Origin: Sphingomonas radiodurans
Lineage (GTDB): Bacteria; Pseudomonadota; Alphaproteobacteria; Sphingomonadales; Sphingomonadaceae
Assembly (NCBI RefSeq): GCF_020866845.1
Contig: NZ_CP086594.1
Location: forward strand, 2,108,001 to 2,172,000
Length of the DNA stretch: 64,000 nucleotides
Direction: 5' to 3'
The notes under the pieces were generated by a model. The model was not told the DNA's origin. It saw only the letters and a program-made list of their open reading frames with translations, and ran no database searches. Positions 17,334 to 29,448 of the stretch are shown in pieces; within the stretch, counting starts at the first letter, position 1; every line of letters begins with the position of its first letter. Both the position numbers and the translations under genes were made by a program.

Positions 17334-17954
17334 ATGCTGCTCGAACTCTTCATCTCCTCGTTCATCACCTTCTTCGTGGTGATCGACCCCCCGGGTTGTG
17401 CGCCGATCTATGCCGGGCTGACCGCGGGGGCGGGGCCGGTGCAGCGGCGGGTGATGGCGGTGCGCGCGGTTGGGGTCGCGGCGCTGATCCTGCTGGTGTT
17501 CGCGCTGTTCGGCGAGAATCTGCTCAAGGGGCTCGGGATCGAGCTGGCGTCGTTCCGCATTGCGGGCGGGATCATGCTGTTCCTGATCGCGCTGGAAATG
17601 GTGTTCGAGAAGCGCACGCAGCGGCGCGAGGATCGTGCCGCGAAGGTGACCGAGGAGGAAGCGGAGGACGTTTCGATCTTTCCGATGGCGATGCCGATGA
17701 TCGCCGGGCCGGGATCGATCGCGAGCGTCATGCTGCTGATGGCGCGGAGCGATGGAGTCGAGCGATCGGCGGTGGTGATGGCGGCGCTGGGCGCGAACCT
17801 GCTGCTGACGCTGATCGCGTTGCTGGCGGCGGGGCCGATGATGCGGCTGCTAGGGCACAAGATCGAGGCGGTGATCACGCGGCTGCTCGGCGTGCTGCTG
17901 GCGGCGCTGGCGGTGCAGTTCGTGATCGATGGGGTGCAGATTCAGTTCGGGTGA
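17334..17954 (+). CDS. MarC-family integral membrane protein
   Basis: A 206-aa protein with six transmembrane helices in two repeats. Family features: FVVIDPPGCAPIYAGLT near the N-terminus, FRIAGGIMLFLIALEM, and PMAMPMIAGPGSIASVML in the second half. MarC was once linked to multiple antibiotic resistance, but that link has been withdrawn and the function is unknown. It starts 1 nt after folD. Confidence 0.92.
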   Translation: MLLELFISSFITFFVVIDPPGCAPIYAGLTAGAGPVQRRVMAVRAVGVAALILLVFALFGENLLKGLGIELASFRIAGGIMLFLIALEMVFEKRTQRREDRAAKVTEEEAEDVSIFPMAMPMIAGPGSIASVMLLMARSDGVERSAVVMAALGANLLLTLIALLAAGPMMRLLGHKIEAVITRLLGVLLAALAVQFVIDGVQIQFG

Positions 17955-17991
17955 GCGCCCGAGGTTGGTGCATCGAGACGCCGCCCAAGCA

Positions 17992-18045
17992 ATGTCCCTC
18001 GATACGGGCTCTCGACTTCGCTCGATCCCTACTCGGGACGAACGG
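17992..18045. repeat. Dispersed CGGGACGAACGG-type repeat, solo unit
   Basis: A 54-nt unit starting at ATGTCCCTCGATACG and ending CTACTCGGGACGAACGG. A nearly matching unit ends at 43148, and shorter relatives occur at 21178-21259. The flanks TCCC and GGGA pair, and an internal CGACTTCGCTCG palindrome adds a small hairpin. It lies between marC and acs. Confidence 0.75.
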
Positions 18046-18141
18046 TGGGGTGATGGGCCGAGGTTAGCTTAGTGGCGCGCGCTGGCGGGTTGCCAACACT
18101 CCCAGCGACCCGCCATCAGGGCCCCAATAAGGAGACGACGC

Positions 18142-20079
<1,938 letters not shown>

Positions 20080-20087
20080 CCAACGCC

Positions 20088-20207
20088 CGTTCGTGCTGAG
20101 GAGGCATTGAGCTTGCCGAAAGGCCGTCTCGAAGCACATGCCCGAGCGACGCGGCGGGCCCTTCGAGACGAGGCTTCGACAAGCTCAGCCTCTCCTCAGG
20201 GCGAACG
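20088..20207. repeat. Dispersed CGTTCG-type repeat, inverted pair
   Basis: Two related units face each other: CGTTCGTGCTGAGGAG...CGTCTCGAAGCAC on the left and CCCTTCGAGACG...CTCCTCAGGGCGAACG on the right. The outer ends are complementary over about 14 nt with few mismatches. The right unit also holds its own inner hairpin (GAGGCTTCGACAAGCTCAGCCTC). It separates the convergent acs and tyrA genes and could end transcription in both directions. Confidence 0.8.
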
Positions 20208-20238
20208 GGATGGGTAAATGCTCCCCACCATATGTGCC

Positions 20239-21147
20239 CTATTCGTGCCGGCGGCCGAAGTCGGCCGCGGCGTCGTCTTGGCCCTGATCGACGATCGAGC
20301 GGCGGATCGTGCGGGTGCGCGAGAACAGGTCGAACAGCGTGTCGCCGTCGTCGCGGCGGATCGCGCGCTGGAGGTGCGTCAGATCCTCGCTGAAGCGCTG
20401 GAGCATCTCGAGCACCGCTTCCTTGTTGGCGAGGAAGACATCGCGCCACATCGTCGGGTCGGACGCGGCGATGCGGGTGAAATCGCGAAAGCCGCCGGCG
20501 GAGAATTTGATCACTTCGGACTGCGTGACTTCGGCGAGATCGTTGGCGGTTCCCACGATCGTATAGGCGATCAGGTGCGGCAGGTGGCTCGTCACCGCGA
20601 GCACGCGATCGTGATGCTCGGGTCCCATCGTCTCGACCTGGCTGCCGAGGCGGCGCCAGAACTCCGCGACACGCTCGGTAGCGATCGGATCGCCGTCGGC
20701 CAGCGGAGTGACGATGCACCAGCGGCCGTTGAACAGGCTCGCGAAGCCCGCTTCGGGGCCGCTCTTCTCGGTGCCCGCGACAGGGTGCGCGGGGACGATC
20801 GTGGCGTTCGGCAGCGCTTGCGTGAGCGCGCGCGCGACCTCCGCCTTGCAGCTGCCGACATCGCTGACGATCGCGTCGGCGGGCAGATCCGCCGCCATGT
20901 CCGCCGCTGCCGCGCCCATCGCGCCGACGGGGACGCACAGGATGACGAGGTCGGCGTCGGTCACCGCAGCCCCGATCGTGTCGGTCACATCGTCGACGAT
21001 GCCGAGTGCGTCCGCGCGGGCGCGCACGTCCGGGTCGGCGTCATGGCCGGTGAGGCGCACCGTCGGCATGTGCTGGCGCACCGCGCGCGCGACCGAGGAA
21101 CCGATCAGGCCGAGGCCGACGATGGTGACGCGGGAGAAGGGGAGCAT
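20239..21147 (-). CDS. tyrA: Prephenate/arogenate (cyclohexadienyl) dehydrogenase
   Basis: A 302-aa NAD(P)-dependent dehydrogenase that makes 4-hydroxyphenylpyruvate or tyrosine. The N-terminal Rossmann motif VTIVGLGLIGSSVARAV is followed by ILCVPVGAMG, SDVGSCKAEV, and the substrate-binding His and Arg region FVPAHPVAGTEKSG. The open frame extends to 21231 but that part is repeat sequence; the ATG at 21147 (MLPFSRVTI) is the normal start. There is no fused chorismate mutase or ACT domain. It follows hisC on the same strand, a common alphaproteobacterial pairing because HisC homologues can also transaminate aromatic acids. Confidence 0.93.
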   Translation of the reverse strand: MLPFSRVTIVGLGLIGSSVARAVRQHMPTVRLTGHDADPDVRARADALGIVDDVTDTIGAAVTDADLVILCVPVGAMGAAAADMAADLPADAIVSDVGSCKAEVARALTQALPNATIVPAHPVAGTEKSGPEAGFASLFNGRWCIVTPLADGDPIATERVAEFWRRLGSQVETMGPEHHDRVLAVTSHLPHLIAYTIVGTANDLAEVTQSEVIKFSAGGFRDFTRIAASDPTMWRDVFLANKEAVLEMLQRFSEDLTHLQRAIRRDDGDTLFDLFSRTRTIRRSIVDQGQDDAAADFGRRHE

Positions 21148-21177
21148 GTCAGCCGCAGACCGAGATACCCCCGGCTC

Positions 21178-21259
21178 CGTTCGTGCCGAGCGAAGTCGAG
21201 GCATGGTCACCGGCGGTGACGCTTGTGGCATGTCCCTCGACTCCGCTCGGGACGAACGG
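21178..21259. repeat. Dispersed CGTTCG-type repeat between hisC and tyrA
   Basis: An inverted pair: CGTTCGTGCCGAGCGAAGTCGAGG on the left, CCCTCGACTCCGCTCGGGACGAACG on the right, with a 25-nt centre holding its own CACCGGCGGTG palindrome. The arms are complementary over about 27 nt with a few mismatches. It sits inside the likely hisC-tyrA transcript, so it would fold in the mRNA between the two coding regions. Confidence 0.8.
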
Positions 21260-21285
21260 GTGGGGGGAGTGAATTGGCAGGAGGT

Positions 21286-22386
21286 TCACGCGTCCGCGCC
21301 CACCAATGTCCGCAGCGCTGCGATCACGCCGATCGTCTCCTGCGCGGTGCCGATCGTGATGCGCAGGCCGTGCGGCAGACCCTGGCCGGGGAGCCAGCGG
21401 ACGATGTAGCCGGCGTCCATCAGCCCTTGGTACGCGGCCTCGGCAGTCAGCTGGCCTTTGAACAGCACGAGCACGAAATTGGCCTGGCTGGGGATCGCGC
21501 GCAGGCCGGCGTTGCCGAGCTTGGCGATCTCTTCGGCGAACCAGGTGCGCCACTTGGCGTTGTGCGCGGCGGTTTCGGCGACGAACTCGGTATCGCCAAG
21601 CGCGGCGACAGCCGCCGCGGTGCCGGCGATGGTGATCGAGAAGGGCAGGCGGATGCGGTGCATCGCCTCGATGATCGGCGCGGCGCCATAGCCCCAGCCG
21701 ATCCGCTCGGCGGCCAGACCGTACATTTTCGAAAAGGTGCGCGTGACGAGCACGTTCGACGACCGCTCGGCGAGCGCCATGCCGCCATCGTCGTTGGTCC
21801 CGTCGATATACTCCGCATACGCATGGTCGAGCACGAGCAGGATGTCGTCGCGCAAGCCTGCGTGCAGCCGCTCGATCTCGCTGCGCGGCGCATACGTGCC
21901 GGTCGGGTTGTTCGGGTTCGCGACGAAGACGACGCGCGTGCGATCAGTGACCGCAGCGAGGATCGCGTCGACGTGGGTGGCGTAATCGTGGTCGGGGGCG
22001 ATCACTGGCGTCGCGCCGGTGCGGCGCGCGGCGATGTTATAGACCGCAAAGCCGTAGTTGACGTAGATCACCTCGTCGCCCGGCCCGGCAAAGGCGCCGG
22101 CGGCGAGATGCAGCACCTCGTCCGATCCGTTGCCGTAGATGATCCGCGCTGGGTCTAGGCCATGCTTCGCGGCGAGCGCGTCGCGAAGCTCGGTGGCGCC
22201 GGCGTCGGGATAGCGTTCGAGGTTCGTGGCGGCGGTGGCGAAGGCGGCGCGCGCGTGCGGGCTGGTGCCGAGCGGGTTCTCGTTCGAGGAAAGTTTGGCG
22301 ACCTTGCGCCCGTCATCGGTCGTCGAGCGGCCGGGGACGTAGGGCGCGATCTCCATGATCCATGGCTTGGGGGTGGGGCCTGTCAT
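21286..22386 (-). CDS. hisC: Histidinol-phosphate aminotransferase
   Basis: A 366-aa PLP enzyme of fold type I. It transaminates imidazole-acetol phosphate in histidine synthesis and often also aromatic keto acids. Motifs: [12 protein letters not shown] at the N-terminus, [13 protein letters not shown], the [13 protein letters not shown] substrate loop, the cofactor-binding DHAYAEY, and the PLP Lys220 in [13 protein letters not shown] start four codons upstream (22398) is also possible. Placed with tyrA, it may serve the last steps of tyrosine and phenylalanine synthesis. It is divergent from metX. Confidence 0.95.
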   Translation of the reverse strand: MTGPTPKPWIMEIAPYVPGRSTTDDGRKVAKLSSNENPLGTSPHARAAFATAATNLERYPDAGATELRDALAAKHGLDPARIIYGNGSDEVLHLAAGAFAGPGDEVIYVNYGFAVYNIAARRTGATPVIAPDHDYATHVDAILAAVTDRTRVVFVANPNNPTGTYAPRSEIERLHAGLRDDILLVLDHAYAEYIDGTNDDGGMALAERSSNVLVTRTFSKMYGLAAERIGWGYGAAPIIEAMHRIRLPFSITIAGTAAAVAALGDTEFVAETAAHNAKWRTWFAEEIAKLGNAGLRAIPSQANFVLVLFKGQLTAEAAYQGLMDAGYIVRWLPGQGLPHGLRITIGTAQETIGVIAALRTLVGADA

Positions 22387-22482
22387 GGGCGGGCGCATAG
22401 CGGGCGGCGGCGGGGGATGGCAATGTATCGCGCGGGGCCCAGCCGCTTCCCCCTCCGCCCGCACAATGCTAGCGGCACGCGC

Positions 22483-23601
22483 ATGTCCGCCGACGACCAG
22501 CGTTTCGGTCTCCAGCGCCACGTCAGCCTGCCCGGCCCGCTGCCGCTCGACGGCGGGGGCAGCCTGTCGCCGGTCGAGATCGCGTACGAGACCTATGGCC
22601 GCCTTGCGCCCGATGGGGGCAATGCGGTGCTCGTCTGCCACGCGCTGACGATGGATCAGCATGTCGCGGGGGCCAATCCGCGCACCGGCAAGCCGGGCTG
22701 GTGGACGCAGATGGTGGGGCCGGGGCGGCCGGTGGATACCGATCGGTTCTTCGTGGTGTGCGCCAACGTGCTGGGCAGTTGCATGGGATCGTCAGGGCCG
22801 GCGACGATTGATCCGGCGAGCACGCGGCCGTGGGGTATGGCGTTCCCGGTGATCACGATCCGCGACATGGTGCGCGCGCAGGCGCTGCTGCTCGATCATC
22901 TCGGCGTCGGCCGGCTGAAAGCGGTGATCGGCGGATCGATGGGCGGGATGCAGGCGCTGAGCTGGCCGGCGACGTTCCCCGACCGGGTGGAGGCAGTCGT
23001 GGCGATCGCTACCGCGCCGCGGCATTCGGCGCAGAACATCGCTTTCCACGAGGTGGGGCGGCAAGCGATCATGGCCGATCCGAACTGGCGCGGGGGCGAA
23101 TATTATGGGCATGACGTGCCCGCCGCCGGGCTCGCGGTGGCGCGGATGGCGGCGCATATCACTTATCTGTCGGAGGCCGGGCTGACCGAGAAATTCGGGC
23201 GGCGGCTGCAAGCGCGGGAAGCCAAGAGTTTTGGGTTCGACGCCGATTTCCAGGTCGAGAGTTACCTCAGGCATCAGGGGATCGCGTTCGTCGATCGTTT
23301 CGATGCGAACAGCTATCTCTATATCACTCGCGCGATGGACTATTTCGACTTGGCGGAGGAGCATGGCGGGCTGCTCGCCAATGCCTTCCGACAGACGCGC
23401 GCACGGTTTGCGCTGGTGAGCTTTGATACCGACTGGCTGTATCCGACCGCGGAATCGCGCAGCATCGTCCAGGCGCTCAACGCGGCGGGCGCGCCGGTGA
23501 GCTTCGTCGAGCTGACGAGCCCATATGGCCATGACGCGTTCCTGCTCGATTCGCCGGCGATGAACCGGGTGGTCGCGGGCTTTCTGGGGACGGGCGCATG
23601 A
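22483..23601 (+). CDS. metX: Homoserine O-acetyltransferase (MetX)
   Basis: A 372-aa alpha/beta-hydrolase-fold acyltransferase that activates homoserine for methionine synthesis. Features: the opening [18 protein letters not shown], the nucleophile elbow [12 protein letters not shown] with the catalytic Ser, the Asp in SFDTDWLYP, and the final catalytic His in [11 protein letters not shown]. Some members use succinyl-CoA instead of acetyl-CoA; this cannot be told by eye. The frame is open further upstream, but similarity begins at MSADDQRFG. It is the first of three coupled genes, ending in ATGA with the next. Confidence 0.95.
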   Translation: MSADDQRFGLQRHVSLPGPLPLDGGGSLSPVEIAYETYGRLAPDGGNAVLVCHALTMDQHVAGANPRTGKPGWWTQMVGPGRPVDTDRFFVVCANVLGSCMGSSGPATIDPASTRPWGMAFPVITIRDMVRAQALLLDHLGVGRLKAVIGGSMGGMQALSWPATFPDRVEAVVAIATAPRHSAQNIAFHEVGRQAIMADPNWRGGEYYGHDVPAAGLAVARMAAHITYLSEAGLTEKFGRRLQAREAKSFGFDADFQVESYLRHQGIAFVDRFDANSYLYITRAMDYFDLAEEHGGLLANAFRQTRARFALVSFDTDWLYPTAESRSIVQALNAAGAPVSFVELTSPYGHDAFLLDSPAMNRVVAGFLGTGA

Positions 23602-24029
23602 TCGAGCTGAGCGACGACCGCAACCGGATCGACGTAGCCACGGTGCAGGGCTGGCTCGCGTTGAGCTATTGGTCGCCGGGGATCGAACGCGAACTGGTGG
23701 AGCGGGCGATCGCCGGATCGCATTGTCTTGGTGCGTACGACGGCGAGGTGCAGGTGGGGTTCGCGCGGATGATCACCGATCATGCGACCTTTGCCTGGCT
23801 CGCCGACGTCTGGATCGAGGAGCGCATGCGGGGGCAGGGGATCGCGCGGCGCATGGTGCAGTGGTTCCTCGATCACCCGGGATTTGCCGGCATCCGGCGG
23901 ATCGCACTGACCACGGCGGACGCGCATGGCGTGTATGCGGCGCTCGGTTTCACACCGCTGGTTCGGCCGGGCCGCTACATGGAGCGAATTGCGCCCGACC
24001 TTCGCGCGATACTGGAAGCGGCTCCATGA
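23598..24029 (+). CDS. GNAT-family N-acetyltransferase
   Basis: A 143-aa GNAT protein. It shows the N-terminal substrate-arm helix ([14 protein letters not shown]), the core strand [21 protein letters not shown] with the RGQGIA acetyl-CoA-binding loop, and a C-terminal [17 protein letters not shown] typical of motif B. Substrate unknown. Its start overlaps the metX stop (ATGA) and its own stop overlaps the metW start (ATGA), so it is translated as part of the metXW operon, an insertion between two genes that are usually adjacent. Confidence 0.9.
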   Translation: MIELSDDRNRIDVATVQGWLALSYWSPGIERELVERAIAGSHCLGAYDGEVQVGFARMITDHATFAWLADVWIEERMRGQGIARRMVQWFLDHPGFAGIRRIALTTADAHGVYAALGFTPLVRPGRYMERIAPDLRAILEAAP

Positions 24030-24625
24030 CGCTGCGCGCCGATCTGGCGATCATCGCGGATCATGTCGCGCCGGGCAGCCGGCTGCTCGACATCGGCTGC
24101 GGCGACGGGGCGCTGATGGCGGCGCTGCGCGATGGCAAGCAGGCCGATGCGCGCGGGCTGGAGCTCGATCCGGGGAACGTCGCCGCGGCGGTGGGGCGGG
24201 GGCTCAGCGTGATCCAGGGGGACGCCGATGTCGATCTGGCGAGCTACCCCGATGCGAGTTTCGACTATGCGATCCTGAGCCAGACGTTGCAGACGTGTCG
24301 CGCGCCCGATGCGGTGCTGGGGCATTTGCTGCGGATCGGTCGGCGGGCGTTCGTGAGCTTTCCCAACTTCGCGCACTGGCGGGTGCGCGTGTCGCTGTTG
24401 TGGGGCGGGCGGATGCCGGTGACTCGGCTGCTGCCCGAACGCTGGTTCGACACGCCCAACATCCACCACCTGACGATCGACGACTTTCGCGCGCATCTGA
24501 AGCAACGCAACGTCGAGGTCGAAGGCGCTTGGTTCCTGTCGGGTGACAAGAAGACCACATCGGCGGCGGCGAACTTTCTGGCTGAGCACGCCATCTTCCT
24601 GTTGCGCGGAACCAATCCAGATTAA
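24026..24625 (+). CDS. metW: Methionine biosynthesis protein MetW
   Basis: A 199-aa methyltransferase-like protein that works with MetX in many proteobacteria, either in stimulating it or forming a complex. The SAM-binding motif I is LLDIGCGDGALM, motif II GLELDPGNV, and the MetW-specific stretch YAILSQTLQTCRAPD follows. FPNFAHWRVRV and the NIHHLTIDDFRAH region are also characteristic. Start chosen at the ATG that overlaps the previous stop. Confidence 0.95.
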   Translation: MTLRADLAIIADHVAPGSRLLDIGCGDGALMAALRDGKQADARGLELDPGNVAAAVGRGLSVIQGDADVDLASYPDASFDYAILSQTLQTCRAPDAVLGHLLRIGRRAFVSFPNFAHWRVRVSLLWGGRMPVTRLLPERWFDTPNIHHLTIDDFRAHLKQRNVEVEGAWFLSGDKKTTSAAANFLAEHAIFLLRGTNPD

Positions 24626-24647
24626 AGCCGTTGCTTCGCCCAGGACC

Positions 24648-25040
24648 ATGACCAAGACCGCACTCATCATTGAAGACGAGATTTTTGTTGCTCTCGATCT
24701 GGAGCGCATCCTCGTTGACGCTGGCTATAATGTCGTGGCGATCGCGGCCGATAGCGATCAGGCGCTCGCCGCCGCGCCGGGTTGTTCCTTCGCATTCGTC
24801 GATATCAACCTGCGCGATGGGGCGACCGGACCGAAAATCGCTGAGAAAATCGCGCGCGACTACGGGGTGAAGGTTGTATTCGTCACCGCCAATCCGGCGC
24901 AGATTTCGGGGTGCCCAGACGCGCTTGGCTACATCCGCAAGCCGTTTAGCGATCAGGCAATCCTCGCTGCGGCGGCCTTGGCCAGCGGCGAGCCAGCGGT
25001 CGCGAACGACGACGTCATTCGGTTCGCAGCACACGGCTGA
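24648..25040 (+). CDS. Single-domain response regulator
   Basis: A 130-aa receiver domain with no output domain. Acidic pair EDE near residue 9, phospho-accepting Asp52 in FAFVDINLRDG, a Thr switch residue in VVFVTAN and the conserved Lys in YIRKPF are all present. The DINLRDG form is typical of receivers paired with HWE/HisKA_2 kinases. Its 3' end overlaps the 3' end of exactly such a kinase gene by 26 nt on the other strand, so the two are likely partners. The ATG at 24648 gives the standard start; the frame is open upstream into metW. Confidence 0.9.
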   Translation: MTKTALIIEDEIFVALDLERILVDAGYNVVAIAADSDQALAAAPGCSFAFVDINLRDGATGPKIAEKIARDYGVKVVFVTANPAQISGCPDALGYIRKPFSDQAILAAAALASGEPAVANDDVIRFAAHG

Positions 25041-26508
25041 ATGACGCCGCCGGCGCTTCGATCGTCAGCTGCAATCCTTCGCGACGCCATTCTCGCTCTA
25101 CGCGGCCGCCGAGCTGTCGGACGGCGCTGAGCTCGATCAATTGATTGCCGAAGCCTGACGGTTCCGCGTTGCCGCTGAGCAGCGGACCGCCGTCCTCGCG
25201 CCAGATTATGCGCGAAACGTCACGATGTGCCGTTATGTCGATCGTCACATGACCATTCGGCGTGGAAAGCGCGCCGTATTTGCTCGCGTTGGTGGCAAGC
25301 TCGTGAAACAGGAGTGCGAGAGGCGTCGCGGCGCGATCATCGATCGCGATGTCGATGCCGGTTACCGTCACGCGCTCGGCCGCGTTCGACTGATACGGAG
25401 CGAGCAGCTCCTCGAGCAAGCCGCGCAGACTGTCCTGCTGCGCCGATGGTCGCGAATTGTTGCTGTGAGGGCGGACGAAATCATGCGCGCGGCCGAGCGC
25501 GGCGATACGCTCGCGCAAGTCAGCGGCGAGCGGCGCAATGTCAGGGTGCGCGCGCGCAGCGAGGTGGATCAGCCCGCTCATCACCGCGAAGATGTTCTTG
25601 ATCCGGTGCGACAATTCCTGGCTGATGACCTCGCGTTCTTCGAGCGCGAGCTTCTGTTCGTGGATGTCGGTGCAGGTGCCGAACCAGCGCGTGATGTGGC
25701 CTTCCGCATCGCGGATCGGCTGCGCGCGGCCAAGCACCCAGCGGTAGGTGCCGTCGAAATGGCGCAAGCGATATTCGATCTGGTAAAGCTCGCCCGTTTC
25801 CAGGCTGTGCCGCCAGAGCTGCCACGCGCGATCCTGATCCTCGGGATGAAACATGTCGTTCCAGCCCTCGCCGTCGGTGGTGCCAGCGGGGACGCCCGTG
25901 AATTCGTACCAGCGCGCGTTGTAGTAATCGTGGAAGCCGTCGGGCAGCGCGGACCACACCATTTGCGGCATCGTATCGGCGAGCGTCTGGAAACGCATTT
26001 CGCTGTCGACGAGCGCCGCGCGCGTTTCCGCGACGGTCGCGCGCTGTTCGCGCCGCTCGCGCGCCGCGCGCCGGGCGTCGAGCCGGGCCATGGCAGCGGT
26101 GGCGAGGATCTCGAGCCCGCGCGTCTGGAACGGCGTGAGGCCATCGCGCGGCGTATCGTCAATGATGCAAATCGCGCCGAGCGGAACGCCATCGCGCGAA
26201 ACGAGCGGCGCGCCGGCGTAGAAGCGGATGTTCGGCGGCCCGGTGACGAGTGGATTATCGGCGAAGCGCGGATCGCGCGACGCATCGGGCACTTCCATCA
26301 CCTGATGGCCGTGCATCGCGTGGGCGCAAAAGGATTGCGACCGCGGCGTGCTTTCCAGATCCGTGCCGACGCGTGCGAGGAAGCTCTGGAACTCCTCCTC
26401 GACGACGCTGACGAGCGCGACAGGTGCCGCGCATAGTTCGGACGCGAAGTTCACGAGATCGTCGAGCGCGCCTTCACTGCGGGCGCCGGCGAGGTCGTAA
26501 AGCGCCAT
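25015..26508 (-). CDS. HWE-type sensor histidine kinase (GAF-PAS)
   Basis: A cytosolic kinase of about 497 aa with no membrane helix. Order: GAF domain (about 10-150, with FCAHAMHGHQVMEVPDA), a coiled linker, a PAS/PAC domain (about 165-285, MRFQTLADTMPQMVWSA... TRWFGTCTDIHEQK), then an HWE kinase core. The phospho-accepting His301 is in SHRIKNIF, the N-box is HELATNASKYGALS, and IIWREDGGPLL supplies the W-x-E of the family name. The PAS lacks the NCRFLQ motif of blue-light sensors. GAF-like homology seems to extend about 16 codons upstream of this ATG without any standard start codon. Partner: the receiver it overlaps tail to tail. Confidence 0.88.
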   Translation of the reverse strand: MALYDLAGARSEGALDDLVNFASELCAAPVALVSVVEEEFQSFLARVGTDLESTPRSQSFCAHAMHGHQVMEVPDASRDPRFADNPLVTGPPNIRFYAGAPLVSRDGVPLGAICIIDDTPRDGLTPFQTRGLEILATAAMARLDARRAARERREQRATVAETRAALVDSEMRFQTLADTMPQMVWSALPDGFHDYYNARWYEFTGVPAGTTDGEGWNDMFHPEDQDRAWQLWRHSLETGELYQIEYRLRHFDGTYRWVLGRAQPIRDAEGHITRWFGTCTDIHEQKLALEEREVISQELSHRIKNIFAVMSGLIHLAARAHPDIAPLAADLRERIAALGRAHDFVRPHSNNSRPSAQQDSLRGLLEELLAPYQSNAAERVTVTGIDIAIDDRAATPLALLFHELATNASKYGALSTPNGHVTIDITAHRDVSRIIWREDGGPLLSGNAEPSGFGNQLIELSAVRQLGGRVEREWRREGLQLTIEAPAASFSRVLRTE

Positions 26509-26612
26509 CACACGCGCGCGATCGATCTCGTCAAGAATGGGAAGGGCGGGGTGCGTAACGGCTCCTGAAACTAGATGGCCTTGCCGGCGAGTGCCGGGGT
26601 GACGGGCGTGGA

Positions 26613-27155
26613 TCAGAACGGCACGTCGTCGTCGAGATCGTCGCCGAAGCCGCCACGCGCCTGGCCGAAGCCGCCGCCGCTTTTGCTGCCACCGCCGCTG
26701 GTGCCGCCGCGACCGCCCGAAGAGGCGCCGCCGCCGCCGCCGAAGTCGTCGCTGCCGCCGAAGTCGTCACGCGCGCCGCCACCGCCACCGCCGCTATTGC
26801 CGCCGGGGCCATCAAGCATCGTCAGCACGCTATTGAAGCCCTGCAGCACCACTTCGGTCGAATAGCGGTCGTTGCCCTGCTGATCCTGCCACTTACGCGT
26901 GGTCAGCGCGCCCTCGATGTAAACCTTGCTGCCCTTGCGCAGATACTTTTCGGCCACGTTCGCAAGGCCTTCGGTGAACACCTTCACGGTGTGCCACTCG
27001 GTCTTCTCCTTACGCTCGCCCGAGTTGCGATCCTTCCAGCTTTCGGAGGTCGCCAGTCGCAGCTCGACGACCTTGCCGCCGTTCTGGAACGAGCGCGATT
27101 CGGGATCGCGGCCGAGATTGCCGACGAGAATTACCTTGTTAACGCTGCCTGCCAT
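26613..27155 (-). CDS. ssb: Single-stranded DNA-binding protein
   Basis: A 180-aa SSB. The OB fold occupies residues 1-110 ([38 protein letters not shown]). Residues 115-170 form a flexible Gly/Asp-rich linker. The acidic tip DDLDDDVPF binds replication, repair and recombination partners. It begins only 9 nt after the feoB stop on the same strand, so it may be read from the feoAB transcript; any private promoter would lie inside feoB. Confidence 0.97.
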   Translation of the reverse strand: MAGSVNKVILVGNLGRDPESRSFQNGGKVVELRLATSESWKDRNSGERKEKTEWHTVKVFTEGLANVAEKYLRKGSKVYIEGALTTRKWQDQQGNDRYSTEVVLQGFNSVLTMLDGPGGNSGGGGGGARDDFGGSDDFGGGGGASSGGRGGTSGGGSKSGGGFGQARGGFGDDLDDDVPF

Positions 27156-27164
27156 TGGGGCCCC

Positions 27165-29021
<1,857 letters not shown>

Positions 29022-29022
29022 C

Positions 29023-29283
29023 TCAGTCGATCGTGACGGTAATCGCGGCGGCGACGCTGCGCCGCAGCGCGACGGTCATGCGGCCGATGCGGCAGGCGAC
29101 CGGGCCGCGGAACAGCGTGGCGCGGTGCAGGATCTCGACGTGCACGCCTTCGTCGAAGCCGAACTCGCGCAGCCGCCGTGCTTCGGGGACGGCTAGCCGA
29201 TCCCAGGCGATCGCTGTCACGACCGCGCGGCGGCGGGCGGGTAACAGTTCGAGAGGGAGCGAGGCGGGAGCAAGCACATGCAC
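29023..29283 (-). CDS. feoA: FeoA-family ferrous iron transport protein A
   Basis: An 86-aa SH3-like protein that helps FeoB-dependent iron uptake. Conserved core: EARRLREFGFDEGVHVEILHRA and GPVACRIGRMTVALRRSVAAAI. There is no in-frame ATG near the start. The GTG at 29283 (or the GTG two codons later) must be used. A Fur-box-like site lies just upstream. Confidence 0.9.
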   Translation of the reverse strand: MHVLAPASLPLELLPARRRAVVTAIAWDRLAVPEARRLREFGFDEGVHVEILHRATLFRGPVACRIGRMTVALRRSVAAAITVTID

Positions 29284-29296
29284 ACCATATCGGTGA

Positions 29297-29311
29297 TGCG
29301 AACGATTATCA
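29297..29311 (-). promoter_or_regulatory. Candidate Fur box upstream of feoA
   Basis: Read on the minus strand, TGATAATCGTTCGCA fits the 7-1-7 Fur consensus (TGATAAT-N-ATTATCA) perfectly in the left half and at 4 of 7 positions in the right half. It is 14 nt ahead of the feoA start. Fur (or a related iron regulator) repression of feoAB is common, so the place is right. The imperfect right half keeps this a candidate only. Confidence 0.5.
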
Positions 29312-29317
29312 ATTTAA

Positions 29318-29443
29318 TCCTCCCCGTCGTGGAGTGGGAGGCGTGGGAAGAGTGGTGATGCCGCTAGCGGGTCGTGTGCTGCATTTCCCCTCCACCACCC
29401 GCTGCGCGGGCGGTACCCCTCCCCAAGCTCAGCTTGGGGAGGA
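29318..29443. repeat. Long double-hairpin intergenic repeat, copy 3
   Basis: A 126-nt copy of the element at 675-818 and 2453-2595. It keeps the TCCTCCCC start, the CCCCTCCACCACCCGC...GCGGGCGGTACCCCTCCCC right arm with its inner hairpin, and the AAGCTCAGCTTGGGGAGGA end hairpin. The left arm is more decayed than in the other copies. It lies between feoA (upstream side) and the stop of the COQ9 gene. Confidence 0.8.
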
Positions 29444-29448
29444 TTGGA

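Noticed and set aside
22387-22482. Possible SAM riboswitch between hisC and metX
   Set aside because: The 96-nt gap is GC-rich and lacks the conserved SAM-II or SAM-I core and pseudoknot-like elements.
25225-26436. Rightward 403-codon open frame opposite the HWE kinase
   Set aside because: Arg/Ala-rich antisense composition; the kinase domains on the minus strand explain the region.
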